DNA from: Planctomycetota bacterium
GTDB lineage: Bacteria > Planctomycetota > Planctomycetia > Pirellulales > Pirellulaceae
NCBI GenBank assembly: GCA_016872775.1
Contig: VGZA01000008.1
Coordinates: forward strand, 1-64,000
DNA: 64,000 bases
Direction of reading: 5' to 3'
Below, piece after piece: positions 33,336 to 40,803 of the stretch. The notes below the pieces were generated by a model. That model was not told the DNA's origin and did not search any database. It worked only from the letters and a program-made list of their open reading frames with translations. The number at the start of each line of letters is the position of its first letter. Position 1 is the stretch's first letter. A program made the translations under genes and the position numbers.

Positions 33336-35954
33336 CTACGGTGCGCGGCGTTTACCTCGCCCCTGTTTCTTACGCGCCCGATCGGGCTTGGCCACGCGTC
33401 GTGACGCCCCGGCGCGTTTAACCAGGCGCAAGTCGAGCTCGCGGCGGTCGATATCGACCCGACGGATCTCGACGGTGATCCGGTCGCCCAACCGATAGGC
33501 ATGTCCGGCTCGATGCCCAACCAGGCTATGGGTCCGGGAATCAAAGCGATAATAGTCGTCTTGCATCGATTGAATCGCGATCAGTCCTTCGGCCGGAATA
33601 TCGACGCCTTGGGCAAAGATCCCGAACGATTCGACGCCGGTAATCACCGCCTCGATTTGCTCGCCGACCTTCTCACTGAGATACGCCAGCAGTTTGACTT
33701 TGACCAGTTCGCGTTCGGCTTTCGCCGCACGCTGCTCGCGCTGCGAGCAATGATCGCCCAATCCTATCAAACGATCGAACGTATCGTGGGGGCGCCGGCC
33801 GTGGGCGAGCGTTTCCAGCAGTCGATGCACGACCAGATCGGGATAACGGCGAATCGGCGAAGTGAAATGGCAGTAGTTGCGGCTGTTCAGCGCATAGTGT
33901 CCTTCGTCTTGTGGACCGTACACCGCTTTCTGCATACTGCGCAGGATCGCGTAGTTGATGCCCTGCTGTTCGGGTCGCCCTTTCACCGTCTCAATCACGC
34001 GTTTGATCTCAAAACGGCTTTCCAGGCTGTCGCAGTGGATTCCCATTTCGCGGACAAACTCCGTGAGCAACCGCAGCTTATTCGGATCGGGCGCGCCGTG
34101 CACGCGGCGCAAGAATGGCAGTTCCAGGCTGGCGAGGTGTTCGGCGACTGCCTCGTTGGCGGCCAGCATGAACTCCTCGATGATCTGGTGACTGGTCGTA
34201 TTTTCGACGACATGCGCGCCGCAGACCTTTCCCTGCCGGTCAAGGTCGATCTTTACTTCGGGCAGTGTCAACTCGATAGCGCCCGCTTTTAGCCGCCTTT
34301 CGCGCAGAATCATCGCCAGTTCGTGCATGCGTGTGACGAGCCGATGGACCTCAGGTGTCAACTTTTCGGTCCAGCCGCGCGGATCGGCAAGAAATTCGTC
34401 GATCTCCTCGTAGGTAAAGCGGCGGCGGCTCTTGATCGCGGCTCGGTGAATTTGCGTCGATACCGGCACGCCTTCGGCCGTGAATTCGATGATCACAGTA
34501 TGGCAGTAACGGACTTTTCCGGGCTGCAGGCTGGCCAGGTTATTGGAAATGATCTCGGGCAGCATCGGTATGACCCTGTCGGGCAGGTAGACGCTGGTCC
34601 CGCGTTCGCGCGCTTCACGGTCGAGTGCCGAGCGGGCCGGGACGAAATGGCCAACGTCGGCGATATGAACACCAAGCTGCCAGTGGTCGTTTTCCAGTCG
34701 GTCCAGCGAAATCGCATCGTCGAAGTCGCGGGCATCGACCGGATCAATGGTAATCACAGTTTCCGCGGTATAGTCATGCCGGCCACGCAGATTCGTTTCA
34801 TCGAAGTTCTCGGCCTGCTGGCGTGCCGCGGCGAGCACATCCTCGGGGAACTCCTCGGGCAGATTGAATTCGCGGATGATCGAAAGCGTATCGACGCCGG
34901 GTTGCCCGCGCGCGCCAAGATTCTCGACGACCACCGCCTCGCCAGGGAAGTAGTGCGTGGGGAATCGCACCATTTCGATGACGACTTTGTCACCGGGCGC
35001 GACATCTTTCGCGCCGGGATCGCCGACCGAGATCGGTTGATTGAAGACTTTGCCGTCCACCTGGACGAACGCCTCCCCTGCCTCTTCGCTGTAAAGACCG
35101 ACGAAGCGATTCGAGGCCCGTTCGACGATCGCCACAATCTCGCCGGCGATTCGCGACTCCCGACCGCGTCGCCGTCGGCCGCTCAGCCGGACCGTGACAT
35201 GATCTCCGTCGGACGCATCTTTCGCCACATTGCCCGGAATGTAGATATCATCGCTGCGGTCGGTAGCCGTTGTGCCGACCGGTCGTACAAATCCATCGCC
35301 AGCCGAGGTGCGGCGAAAGGTCCCGCGGACGAAGGCGCGCGACGCGTCGCCAGCGCTGGCCTCTCTGGCCCCGTTGGCCTCGTCGCGCGCACCGCGATCG
35401 GCTCTGGCATTTTCCCTCGCATCGCCAACCTCGGCCGTGCGTGTTGGGCGGCGTCCAGCCGGCGATCGCTCGCGCTTTTTCTTGCCCGATTTCCACTCCT
35501 GCGTGTCGGCCGGCCTGTCGCCTGGTTTGTCGCCTGGTTTGTCGCCTGGTTTGTCGCCTGGTTTGTCGCCTGGTTTGTCGACCGGCTTACCGCTCGGCCT
35601 GTCGCTGGACTGATTGCCTCGAATTTGCGATGTCTCGGGGCCCGGTTTGCGACGGCCTTGGGGGCGCTCGGCGCGGTTCGAAGCGTGCGTCGAGCCGGCG
35701 GCCTTGCCGCTTGTGGAGCCATCGGTGGACGCAGGATGCGACCGTTGCGTCGGCGCATCGATCAGGCAGACCGCGTGCCGTGGTCCCCAAAGCAGTTTGC
35801 CTCGCTGTACAAGTCGCTTGACGCTGACCCGCACCTGGGCCGAATCGTCCGCGTTCAATTTCATCTGCCGGGCGATCACACGCGGCTTGACCGGCTGGTA
35901 GCCTGGCCGCGATACGTGGGCCAGGATTCTCTCTTCGAGTTCTCGATTTCTCAT
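33336..35954 (-). CDS. rnr: Ribonuclease R (RNase II/RNB family) with low-complexity N-terminal insert
   Basis: A 3'-5' exoribonuclease that degrades structured RNA. The 872 residues are, in order: an N-terminal winged-helix-like domain (ERILAHVSRPGYQPVKPRVI), a ~150-residue disordered Lys/Pro/Arg/Asp-rich insert that includes five DKPG repeats at ~125-145, cold-shock domains (GTFRRTSAGDGFVRP and GEAFVQVDGKVFNQPI), the RNB core with TIDPVDARDFDDAISL near 400-415 carrying the Mg2+-binding Asp residues, and a C-terminal S1 domain plus basic tail (KKQGRGKRRAP). The ATG at 35954 follows AAGGT by six bases. In-frame sequence further upstream runs through intergenic palindromes and is rejected as coding. 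Confidence 0.93.
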   Translation of the reverse strand: MRNRELEERILAHVSRPGYQPVKPRVIARQMKLNADDSAQVRVSVKRLVQRGKLLWGPRHAVCLIDAPTQRSHPASTDGSTSGKAAGSTHASNRAERPQGRRKPGPETSQIRGNQSSDRPSGKPVDKPGDKPGDKPGDKPGDKPGDRPADTQEWKSGKKKRERSPAGRRPTRTAEVGDARENARADRGARDEANGAREASAGDASRAFVRGTFRRTSAGDGFVRPVGTTATDRSDDIYIPGNVAKDASDGDHVTVRLSGRRRRGRESRIAGEIVAIVERASNRFVGLYSEEAGEAFVQVDGKVFNQPISVGDPGAKDVAPGDKVVIEMVRFPTHYFPGEAVVVENLGARGQPGVDTLSIIREFNLPEEFPEDVLAAARQQAENFDETNLRGRHDYTAETVITIDPVDARDFDDAISLDRLENDHWQLGVHIADVGHFVPARSALDREARERGTSVYLPDRVIPMLPEIISNNLASLQPGKVRYCHTVIIEFTAEGVPVSTQIHRAAIKSRRRFTYEEIDEFLADPRGWTEKLTPEVHRLVTRMHELAMILRERRLKAGAIELTLPEVKIDLDRQGKVCGAHVVENTTSHQIIEEFMLAANEAVAEHLASLELPFLRRVHGAPDPNKLRLLTEFVREMGIHCDSLESRFEIKRVIETVKGRPEQQGINYAILRSMQKAVYGPQDEGHYALNSRNYCHFTSPIRRYPDLVVHRLLETLAHGRRPHDTFDRLIGLGDHCSQREQRAAKAERELVKVKLLAYLSEKVGEQIEAVITGVESFGIFAQGVDIPAEGLIAIQSMQDDYYRFDSRTHSLVGHRAGHAYRLGDRITVEIRRVDIDRRELDLRLVKRAGASRRVAKPDRARKKQGRGKRRAP
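35521..35580 (-). repeat. Five perfect 12-bp tandem repeats inside rnr (encode DKPG)
   Basis: CCTGGTTTGTCG on the plus strand is repeated exactly five times (60 bp). Read on the coding strand it gives an in-frame GDKP-type tetrapeptide. Flanking sequence has diverged copies (KPVD before, RPAD after). Perfect identity suggests recent slippage, so copy number may differ between strains. Confidence 0.9.
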
Positions 35955-35981
35955 TCGTTTACCTTGTTTGTTGTCGGGATG

Positions 35982-36150
35982 CTCGAAACTTGTTTCGAGT
36001 GTGGGGGTTCGTGCCCCGAGAACCTGCTTCGCTCCGATCGGTTCGTAACTCGACAATCGTTTCGTGTTAACTCCAAGACCTCTTGAAACAAGTTTTGAGC
36101 TACGTAGACCTCTCGAAACATGTTTCGAGCTACGGCTCGCCACAAGTTTC
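35982..36150. repeat. Cluster of CTCGAAAC..GTTTCGAG palindromes upstream of rnr
   Basis: CTCGAAACTTGTTTCGAG occurs at 35982-35999, a diverged copy near 36081-36100 (cttgaaacaagttttgag), a perfect 18-bp palindrome CTCGAAACATGTTTCGAG at 36112-36129, and a half-copy (acaagtttcgagctacg) near 36142. Several are followed by GAGCTACG. They fill most of the 294-bp spacer between rnr and the YhaM-like gene. Confidence 0.75.
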
Positions 36151-36248
36151 GAGCTACGTGGGCTGAGCGTTGCCTTCCGCGCGATGGGGCTACCATCGGC
36201 AGATAGAATCGCGGAGGCGGGGCGAGGTCGCCCTGAGGGTTGTTCGTA

Positions 36249-37229
36249 CTACGACTTGGTTTCGTGGGATTGCTTCTTATACAGTTTCCGGCCGATGCTG
36301 GCGTGGAACGGCGTCCAGCGGCTTTCCGAGTTCAAATCCTCGCGCAACAGCTGGCCGAAGCTGTGCATTTTGGCGTCGAGGTTATCGAGAAAATGCAGGG
36401 CGGTTGCCTCCAGGGTCATCGGGACCTTGGGACTTCCGAATTCCAGTTCCCCATGGTGGCTGACGATCAGATGTTCGATCTGCAGCCGCAAGTCGGCTGG
36501 AAACGGTTCACCCGACAGCCGTTCGACTTCCACGATCTTTTCCTGCACGATTCGCAGGCCGATCACGAGATGTCCGAGCAGTTGCCCTTCGTCGCTATAG
36601 GCAAGTTCCCGGTCGTACGTCAGTTCGTCGATCTTGCCGACATCGTGCAGGAAGGCGCCGATCCGCATCAGGTCGGGATCCAATTCCGGATAGAGCGGGC
36701 TGACCGCTTCGACCACGCGCAACAGTTGCAGGACATGCTCCAGGAGTCCACCACGGTACGCATGGTGGTTTTTCACGCCCGCGGGCGCCGCGGTGAACTT
36801 GGTCATGAACGCTTCATCCATCAGGAAGCACTCGGCCAGGTTCCGCAACGGCACGCAGTGGATGGCGCGCAACCGTTCGGCCAATGCTGTCGCCATGCCG
36901 TCCACGTTGGCTCGGTCCAGCGTTTCGAATTCCGTTCGATCGACCAGATCGCTCGGTACCCGTTCGATACGGCTGACGATCATCTGCAGCGAACCGTTAT
37001 GGATATGCGTGGCGGCGCGAACCTGCACGTAGTCGCCCGACTCGAAAGTCTGCGCCAGGTTTTCCGAGACGTTCCAAAGCAGCGCGGTTATGCTTCCCGA
37101 TCGGTCGGCCAACCGCATCTGCAGATAGAGGTTTCCCTGCCGGTTCGCGCGGAGCTGTTTATCGGCGACCAGGAAGACCTGCTCGACGTTTTCATGTTCC
37201 GTGAATTCAGAAATGTATCGGCGCGGCAT
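36249..37229 (-). CDS. YhaM-like 3'-5' exoribonuclease (OB fold + HD domain)
   Basis: The 326-residue product combines an N-terminal OB-fold nucleic-acid-binding domain (about 15-95, VFLVADKQLRANRQGNLYLQ and LLWNVSENLAQTFESGDYVQ) with a C-terminal HD phosphohydrolase. The HD ligands are H165 in GGLLEHVLQLL, H195-D196 in GAFLHDVGKIDEL, the HLVIGL histidine, and the SHHGELEFGSP pair. This is the architecture of B. subtilis YhaM, a Mn2+-dependent RNA and DNA exonuclease. The ATG follows AGGGA by seven bases. Together with rnr downstream on the same strand it makes an RNA-decay pair, though the repeat-filled spacer may separate the transcripts. Confidence 0.88.
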   Translation of the reverse strand: MPRRYISEFTEHENVEQVFLVADKQLRANRQGNLYLQMRLADRSGSITALLWNVSENLAQTFESGDYVQVRAATHIHNGSLQMIVSRIERVPSDLVDRTEFETLDRANVDGMATALAERLRAIHCVPLRNLAECFLMDEAFMTKFTAAPAGVKNHHAYRGGLLEHVLQLLRVVEAVSPLYPELDPDLMRIGAFLHDVGKIDELTYDRELAYSDEGQLLGHLVIGLRIVQEKIVEVERLSGEPFPADLRLQIEHLIVSHHGELEFGSPKVPMTLEATALHFLDNLDAKMHSFGQLLREDLNSESRWTPFHASIGRKLYKKQSHETKS

Positions 37230-37592
37230 GAAATTTCCCTATTCGTCAACAATCTCACGGCTCACTACGATCCTGGCCGTACGGCAGCAAGCGATCGGTT
37301 GAACAGCTGTCCGTTGGGTCCGAGTGCGCCTTCCGGGCGGCGCCGAGCCTGCCAAAGAAGGAACTCCGTTTCCAAGAGACCACGCACGACGTGGACAACA
37401 TGACGCGGACAACTTGAGCGGCTTAATGTGCCTTTGAGAATTCTCAAGGGTTGTAAAATTGTACGTCATTTCCGCCAACTCGCAAGTGGTAGTTTCGGCG
37501 GGGCCGGAGAGCGTGAGCTTGTCATCGCCGCATGCCTTTACCTAAAATGCCCCCGCGGAGTCGGGAACCGCGGTGGACCAAGGAGTTTCGGA
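37230..37592. other. Divergent promoter region of the YhaM-like gene and proS
   Basis: A 363-bp stretch without a convincing gene. It holds the palindrome at 37431-37450. In-frame sequence upstream of the proS ATG is open but has no family similarity, so it is taken as leader. Confidence 0.4.
37431..37450. promoter_or_regulatory. Near-perfect 20-bp palindrome upstream of proS
   Basis: CCTTTGAGAATTCTCAAGGG reads almost the same on both strands (one mismatch pair, which would be G-U in RNA). Centred about 150 bp before the proS start. It could be a dimeric repressor site or a leader hairpin. Confidence 0.3.
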
Positions 37593-39107
37593 ATGTCGAA
37601 CAAACCTAAGAATGCGATCAGTCCAACCCGGGAGGAAGACTATCCCGAATGGTACCAGCAGGTCATCAAGGCCGCGGATCTGGCCGAGGTATCGCCGGTG
37701 CGGGGCTGCATGGTGATCAAGCCCTGGGGCTATTCGATCTGGGAGAACATGCAGCAGGTGCTCGACCGGATGTTCAAGGCCACGGGGCACGAGAATGCGT
37801 ATTTCCCGCTTTTCATCCCGCTGAGTTTTCTGCAGAAGGAAGCCGACCACGTCGAAGGTTTCGCCAAGGAATGTGCCGTGGTCACACACCACCGGCTGGA
37901 GCCGGGTCCGGATGGAAAACTGGTTCCCGCGGGCGAATTGGACGAACCGCTGATCGTGCGACCGACGAGCGAGACGATTATCGGCTCGATGTTTGCGCGC
38001 TGGGTCGAATCGTACCGGGATCTGCCGATCCTGATCAATCAGTGGGCGAACGTCGTCCGTTGGGAGTTGCGGACTCGGTTGTTTCTGCGCACGGCGGAGT
38101 TTCTCTGGCAGGAAGGTCATACGGCCCATGCGACGGAAGTGGAAGCGCGGGAGGAGACGCGGCGGATGCTGGAGGTCTACGCCGATTTTGCCGAGAACTG
38201 GCTGGCCGTGCCGGTGATCCAGGGGGAGAAGACGGCGGCCGAGCGGTTCCCTGGCGCAGTGGTGACCTACGCGATTGAAGCGATGATGCAGGACCGCAAG
38301 GCGCTGCAGGCCGGCACGTCGCATTTCCTGGGTCAGAATTTTTCCCAAGCGCAGAACATCAAGTTTCAGGATGCGCAAGGCGGCGAGTCGTTCGCCTGGA
38401 CGACCTCCTGGGGCGTGTCGACGCGACTGGTCGGCGCGCTCGTCATGGCGCATAGCGACGACGACGGACTGATCGTCCCGCCGCGCTTGGCGCCTCGTCA
38501 GATGGTCATCCTGCCGATCTATCGCGGCCCGGACGACCGCGCCAGCGTACTGCCTTACTGCGAGTCGCTGAAGAAAGATCTCGAACAGATCGACTTCGCC
38601 GGAGGCAAGATTCGCGTCCAGATCGACGACCGCGACATCCGAGGCGGCGAGAAGAACTGGCAGCATATCAAACGAGGCGTGCCGCTACGGCTGGAGGTCG
38701 GCCCGAAAGATCTCGCCAAGGACAGCATCTTTGTCGGCCGACGGGACACAGGCGAGAAGTCGTCGGTACCTCGCGCGGAACTGCTCGCCACCGCGGTACA
38801 GCGGTTGGACGAGATACAGCGGCATCTGTTTGACCGGGCATTGCAGCTTCGCGAATCCCACAGCCGTCGCGTCGACTCGCTGGACGAACTCCAGGCATGG
38901 TTCGCGCCGCGCAACGAAGACAAGCCCGAAATCCACGGTGGATTCGCTTACTGCCACTTCATCGACGATCCCCTCGTCAACGACTGGCTGCGGGAACGCA
39001 AGTTGACCGTCCGCTGCATTCCTTTGTCCGGCGAGGAAGAGCCGGGGGCATGCCTGTTGACGGGTCGACCGAGTTCCAAACGGTGTATCGTGGCAAAAGC
39101 CTATTAG
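37593..39107 (+). CDS. proS: Prolyl-tRNA synthetase, short archaeal/eukaryotic-type
   Basis: Charges tRNA-Pro with proline. The 504-residue protein lacks the ~180-residue editing insertion between motifs 2 and 3 found in most bacterial ProRS. Its text follows the archaeal/eukaryotic form: REEDYPEWYQQVIKAADLAE, PVRGCMVIKPWGYSIWENMQ, RPTSETIIGSMFARWVESYR, NQWANVVRWELRTRLFLRT, EFLWQEGHTAHAT (motif 2 region) and AHSDDDGLIVPPRLAP (motif 3 to anticodon domain). The C-terminus ends in Tyr (KRCIVAKAY), as in that class. The ATG follows AAGGAG by seven bases. This form also occurs in some bacterial lineages. DUF4416 follows eight bases downstream. Confidence 0.95.
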   Translation: MSNKPKNAISPTREEDYPEWYQQVIKAADLAEVSPVRGCMVIKPWGYSIWENMQQVLDRMFKATGHENAYFPLFIPLSFLQKEADHVEGFAKECAVVTHHRLEPGPDGKLVPAGELDEPLIVRPTSETIIGSMFARWVESYRDLPILINQWANVVRWELRTRLFLRTAEFLWQEGHTAHATEVEAREETRRMLEVYADFAENWLAVPVIQGEKTAAERFPGAVVTYAIEAMMQDRKALQAGTSHFLGQNFSQAQNIKFQDAQGGESFAWTTSWGVSTRLVGALVMAHSDDDGLIVPPRLAPRQMVILPIYRGPDDRASVLPYCESLKKDLEQIDFAGGKIRVQIDDRDIRGGEKNWQHIKRGVPLRLEVGPKDLAKDSIFVGRRDTGEKSSVPRAELLATAVQRLDEIQRHLFDRALQLRESHSRRVDSLDELQAWFAPRNEDKPEIHGGFAYCHFIDDPLVNDWLRERKLTVRCIPLSGEEEPGACLLTGRPSSKRCIVAKAY

Positions 39108-39115
39108 GGCGGGCC

Positions 39116-39658
39116 ATGGGAGAACGAAAAACTCATCGTCCCGTCCTATTGCTGATCGGGGCTTTCAGCCGGTATCCCGCGGCACTCGACTGGGCCCGAC
39201 GCCAGGCCGAACAGCTGCTGGGGCCGATTGCGCTGGAGAGTCCGTTATTCGATTTCCACGAAACGGCTTTCTATGAGCGAACGATGGGCGGGAACATCCG
39301 TAAGCAGTTCTGGGCCTTCGAGCGGTTGATCGACCCGGGGACGCTTGCGAGCCTGAAGCGGACCACCAACGACTGGGAGGCACAATATCGCGGGGAATTT
39401 TCCACGCCCGAACCACGCCCGTTGAACCTCGATCCCGGATACTTGACGGAGGCAAAACTGGTACTAGCCACGACCAAAGATCGCGACCACCGACTCTATC
39501 TGGACCAGGGAATATTCGCCGAAGGGACGCTCTATTTCCAAGGGGGAAAGTGGTGCCCCAGGGAATGGACCTATCCCGATTATCGGCGGTCAGATTATCA
39601 TCAATTCTTTCTGCTTTGCCGCCAGTATCTGCGGGACCGGTATCAGGCCGGGACCTGA
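39116..39658 (+). CDS. DUF4416 family protein
   Basis: The 180-residue product has the layout of DUF4416, a small family of unknown function. VLLLIGAFSRYPAALDWARRQAEQLLGPI opens it in two short pieces around residues 10-38. SPLFDFHETAFYERTMGG is the most conserved segment, followed by RQFWAFERLIDPGTL-like text (here KQFWAFERLIDPGTLASLK). LNLDPGYLTEAKLVLATTKD and HRLYLDQGIFAEGTLYFQGG are also family landmarks, as is the terminal YPDYRRSDY. It is predicted cytosolic. It starts eight bases after proS and is probably on the same transcript; nothing else points to a role. Confidence 0.85.
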   Translation: MGERKTHRPVLLLIGAFSRYPAALDWARRQAEQLLGPIALESPLFDFHETAFYERTMGGNIRKQFWAFERLIDPGTLASLKRTTNDWEAQYRGEFSTPEPRPLNLDPGYLTEAKLVLATTKDRDHRLYLDQGIFAEGTLYFQGGKWCPREWTYPDYRRSDYHQFFLLCRQYLRDRYQAGT

Positions 39659-39669
39659 TCGGTTAACCG

Positions 39670-40803
39670 ATGAATGCAACATCGACCATCCTGTTTGCCT
39701 TGGGAGCCATTCTGCCGGCCGGCCTGATTTCCTGGATGGTGGCCCATCTGATGCGGCGGTTCGCGATCCGATTGGGTTTGCTCGACCACCCCAGCGCCCG
39801 CAAGGTCCACAGTTCCCCCACACCTCTCGGCGGCGGCGTCGCGATCTGGGCCGGAGTCGTCGGCCCGTTTCTGGCGGGACACCTGGGATTGCTGCTCCTC
39901 GGTTGGAATGTCATTCCCGAGTCCGTCGTGCCCGACTTTGTCGCTCCGCACCTCCAAGGTCTCGCGTCGCGACTACCCAGTCTGTGGGCACTGCTTGGTC
40001 TCGGTACGGTGCTGATGGTCCTGGGATTGACCGACGACCGACGCGGACTGGACTGGCGGCCACGACTTGCGATCGAGTTTCTCGTGGCCGCACTAGCGCT
40101 GACCGTACCCCAGGTTCGACTCACGGCGTTTATCGCGGTTCCCTGGCTGACCTGGGCACTTTCCGTTTTGTGGATCGTCGCATTGATCAATTCGTTCAAC
40201 ATGCTCGACAACATGGACGGGTTATCCTCGGGGGTGGCGGCGATTACGAGCAGCATGCTGGCCGGCTTTCTGATCATTGCTCCCATGGATTCGGATCAGC
40301 AGCCGCAGTTGTTCGTGGCCGGATTTCTGTTGGTATTGGTCGGAGGGCTACTCGGTTTTTTAATTCACAATCGACCTCCCGCCAGGATTTTCATGGGGGA
40401 CGCGGGGAGTTATTTCATCGGCTTTTGTGTTGCAATCACCACGCTGCTAGCCACCTACACCGGGTACAACTCGACGCAACAACATGCGATCCTTGCGCCG
40501 CTGTGCGTCATGGCGGTGCCGCTGTATGACATGACGACGGTCATCTGGATCCGCTTGCGGTCCGGCCGCAGCCCCTTCCAGGCCGACAAGTGCCACTTTT
40601 CGCACCGGCTGGTGGAACTGGGGATGACCAAGGTGCAGGCCGTTCTCACGATCTACCTCACTACAGCAACTTGCGGGATTGGGGCGATTCTGCTGCGGCG
40701 AGTCGACACGATGGGCGCGATTCTGGTGGTGCTGCTGATCCTCTGCGTTCTGGCGCTGATCGCGATCCTGGAAGCCTCTGCCCTTCGGAAGCCGAAGTCA
40801 TGA
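39670..40803 (+). CDS. WecA/MraY-family polyprenyl-phosphate sugar-1-phosphate transferase
   Basis: A 377-residue, roughly 11-helix membrane enzyme that starts a glycan by moving a HexNAc-1-phosphate from a UDP-sugar to undecaprenyl phosphate. Motifs: RKVHSSPTPLGGGVAIW (44-60), LGLTDDRRGLDWR with the Mg2+-binding DD pair, NSFNMLDNMDGLSSG (family NMxDGxDGL), RIFMGDAGSYFIGF with catalytic Asp, and KCHFSHRLVELG, the HxxHR-type loop of WecA. It is not MraY itself, because it lacks that enzyme's muramyl-peptide-specific loop and sits with surface polymer genes. The stop overlaps the start of the O-antigen ligase gene (ATGA). Confidence 0.88.
   Translation: MNATSTILFALGAILPAGLISWMVAHLMRRFAIRLGLLDHPSARKVHSSPTPLGGGVAIWAGVVGPFLAGHLGLLLLGWNVIPESVVPDFVAPHLQGLASRLPSLWALLGLGTVLMVLGLTDDRRGLDWRPRLAIEFLVAALALTVPQVRLTAFIAVPWLTWALSVLWIVALINSFNMLDNMDGLSSGVAAITSSMLAGFLIIAPMDSDQQPQLFVAGFLLVLVGGLLGFLIHNRPPARIFMGDAGSYFIGFCVAITTLLATYTGYNSTQQHAILAPLCVMAVPLYDMTTVIWIRLRSGRSPFQADKCHFSHRLVELGMTKVQAVLTIYLTTATCGIGAILLRRVDTMGAILVVLLILCVLALIAILEASALRKPKS

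Noticed and set aside
34323-36086. Plus-strand open frame of 587 codons opposite rnr
   Set aside because: Antisense shadow of the high-GC rnr gene: its repeated WFVA text is simply the reverse reading of the DKPG units, and no domain is recognisable.
35955-36143. In-frame N-terminal extension of RNase R by 63 codons
   Set aside because: It reads through CTCGAAAC palindromes; the ATG at 35954 has an AAGGT site and begins the family's winged-helix domain.
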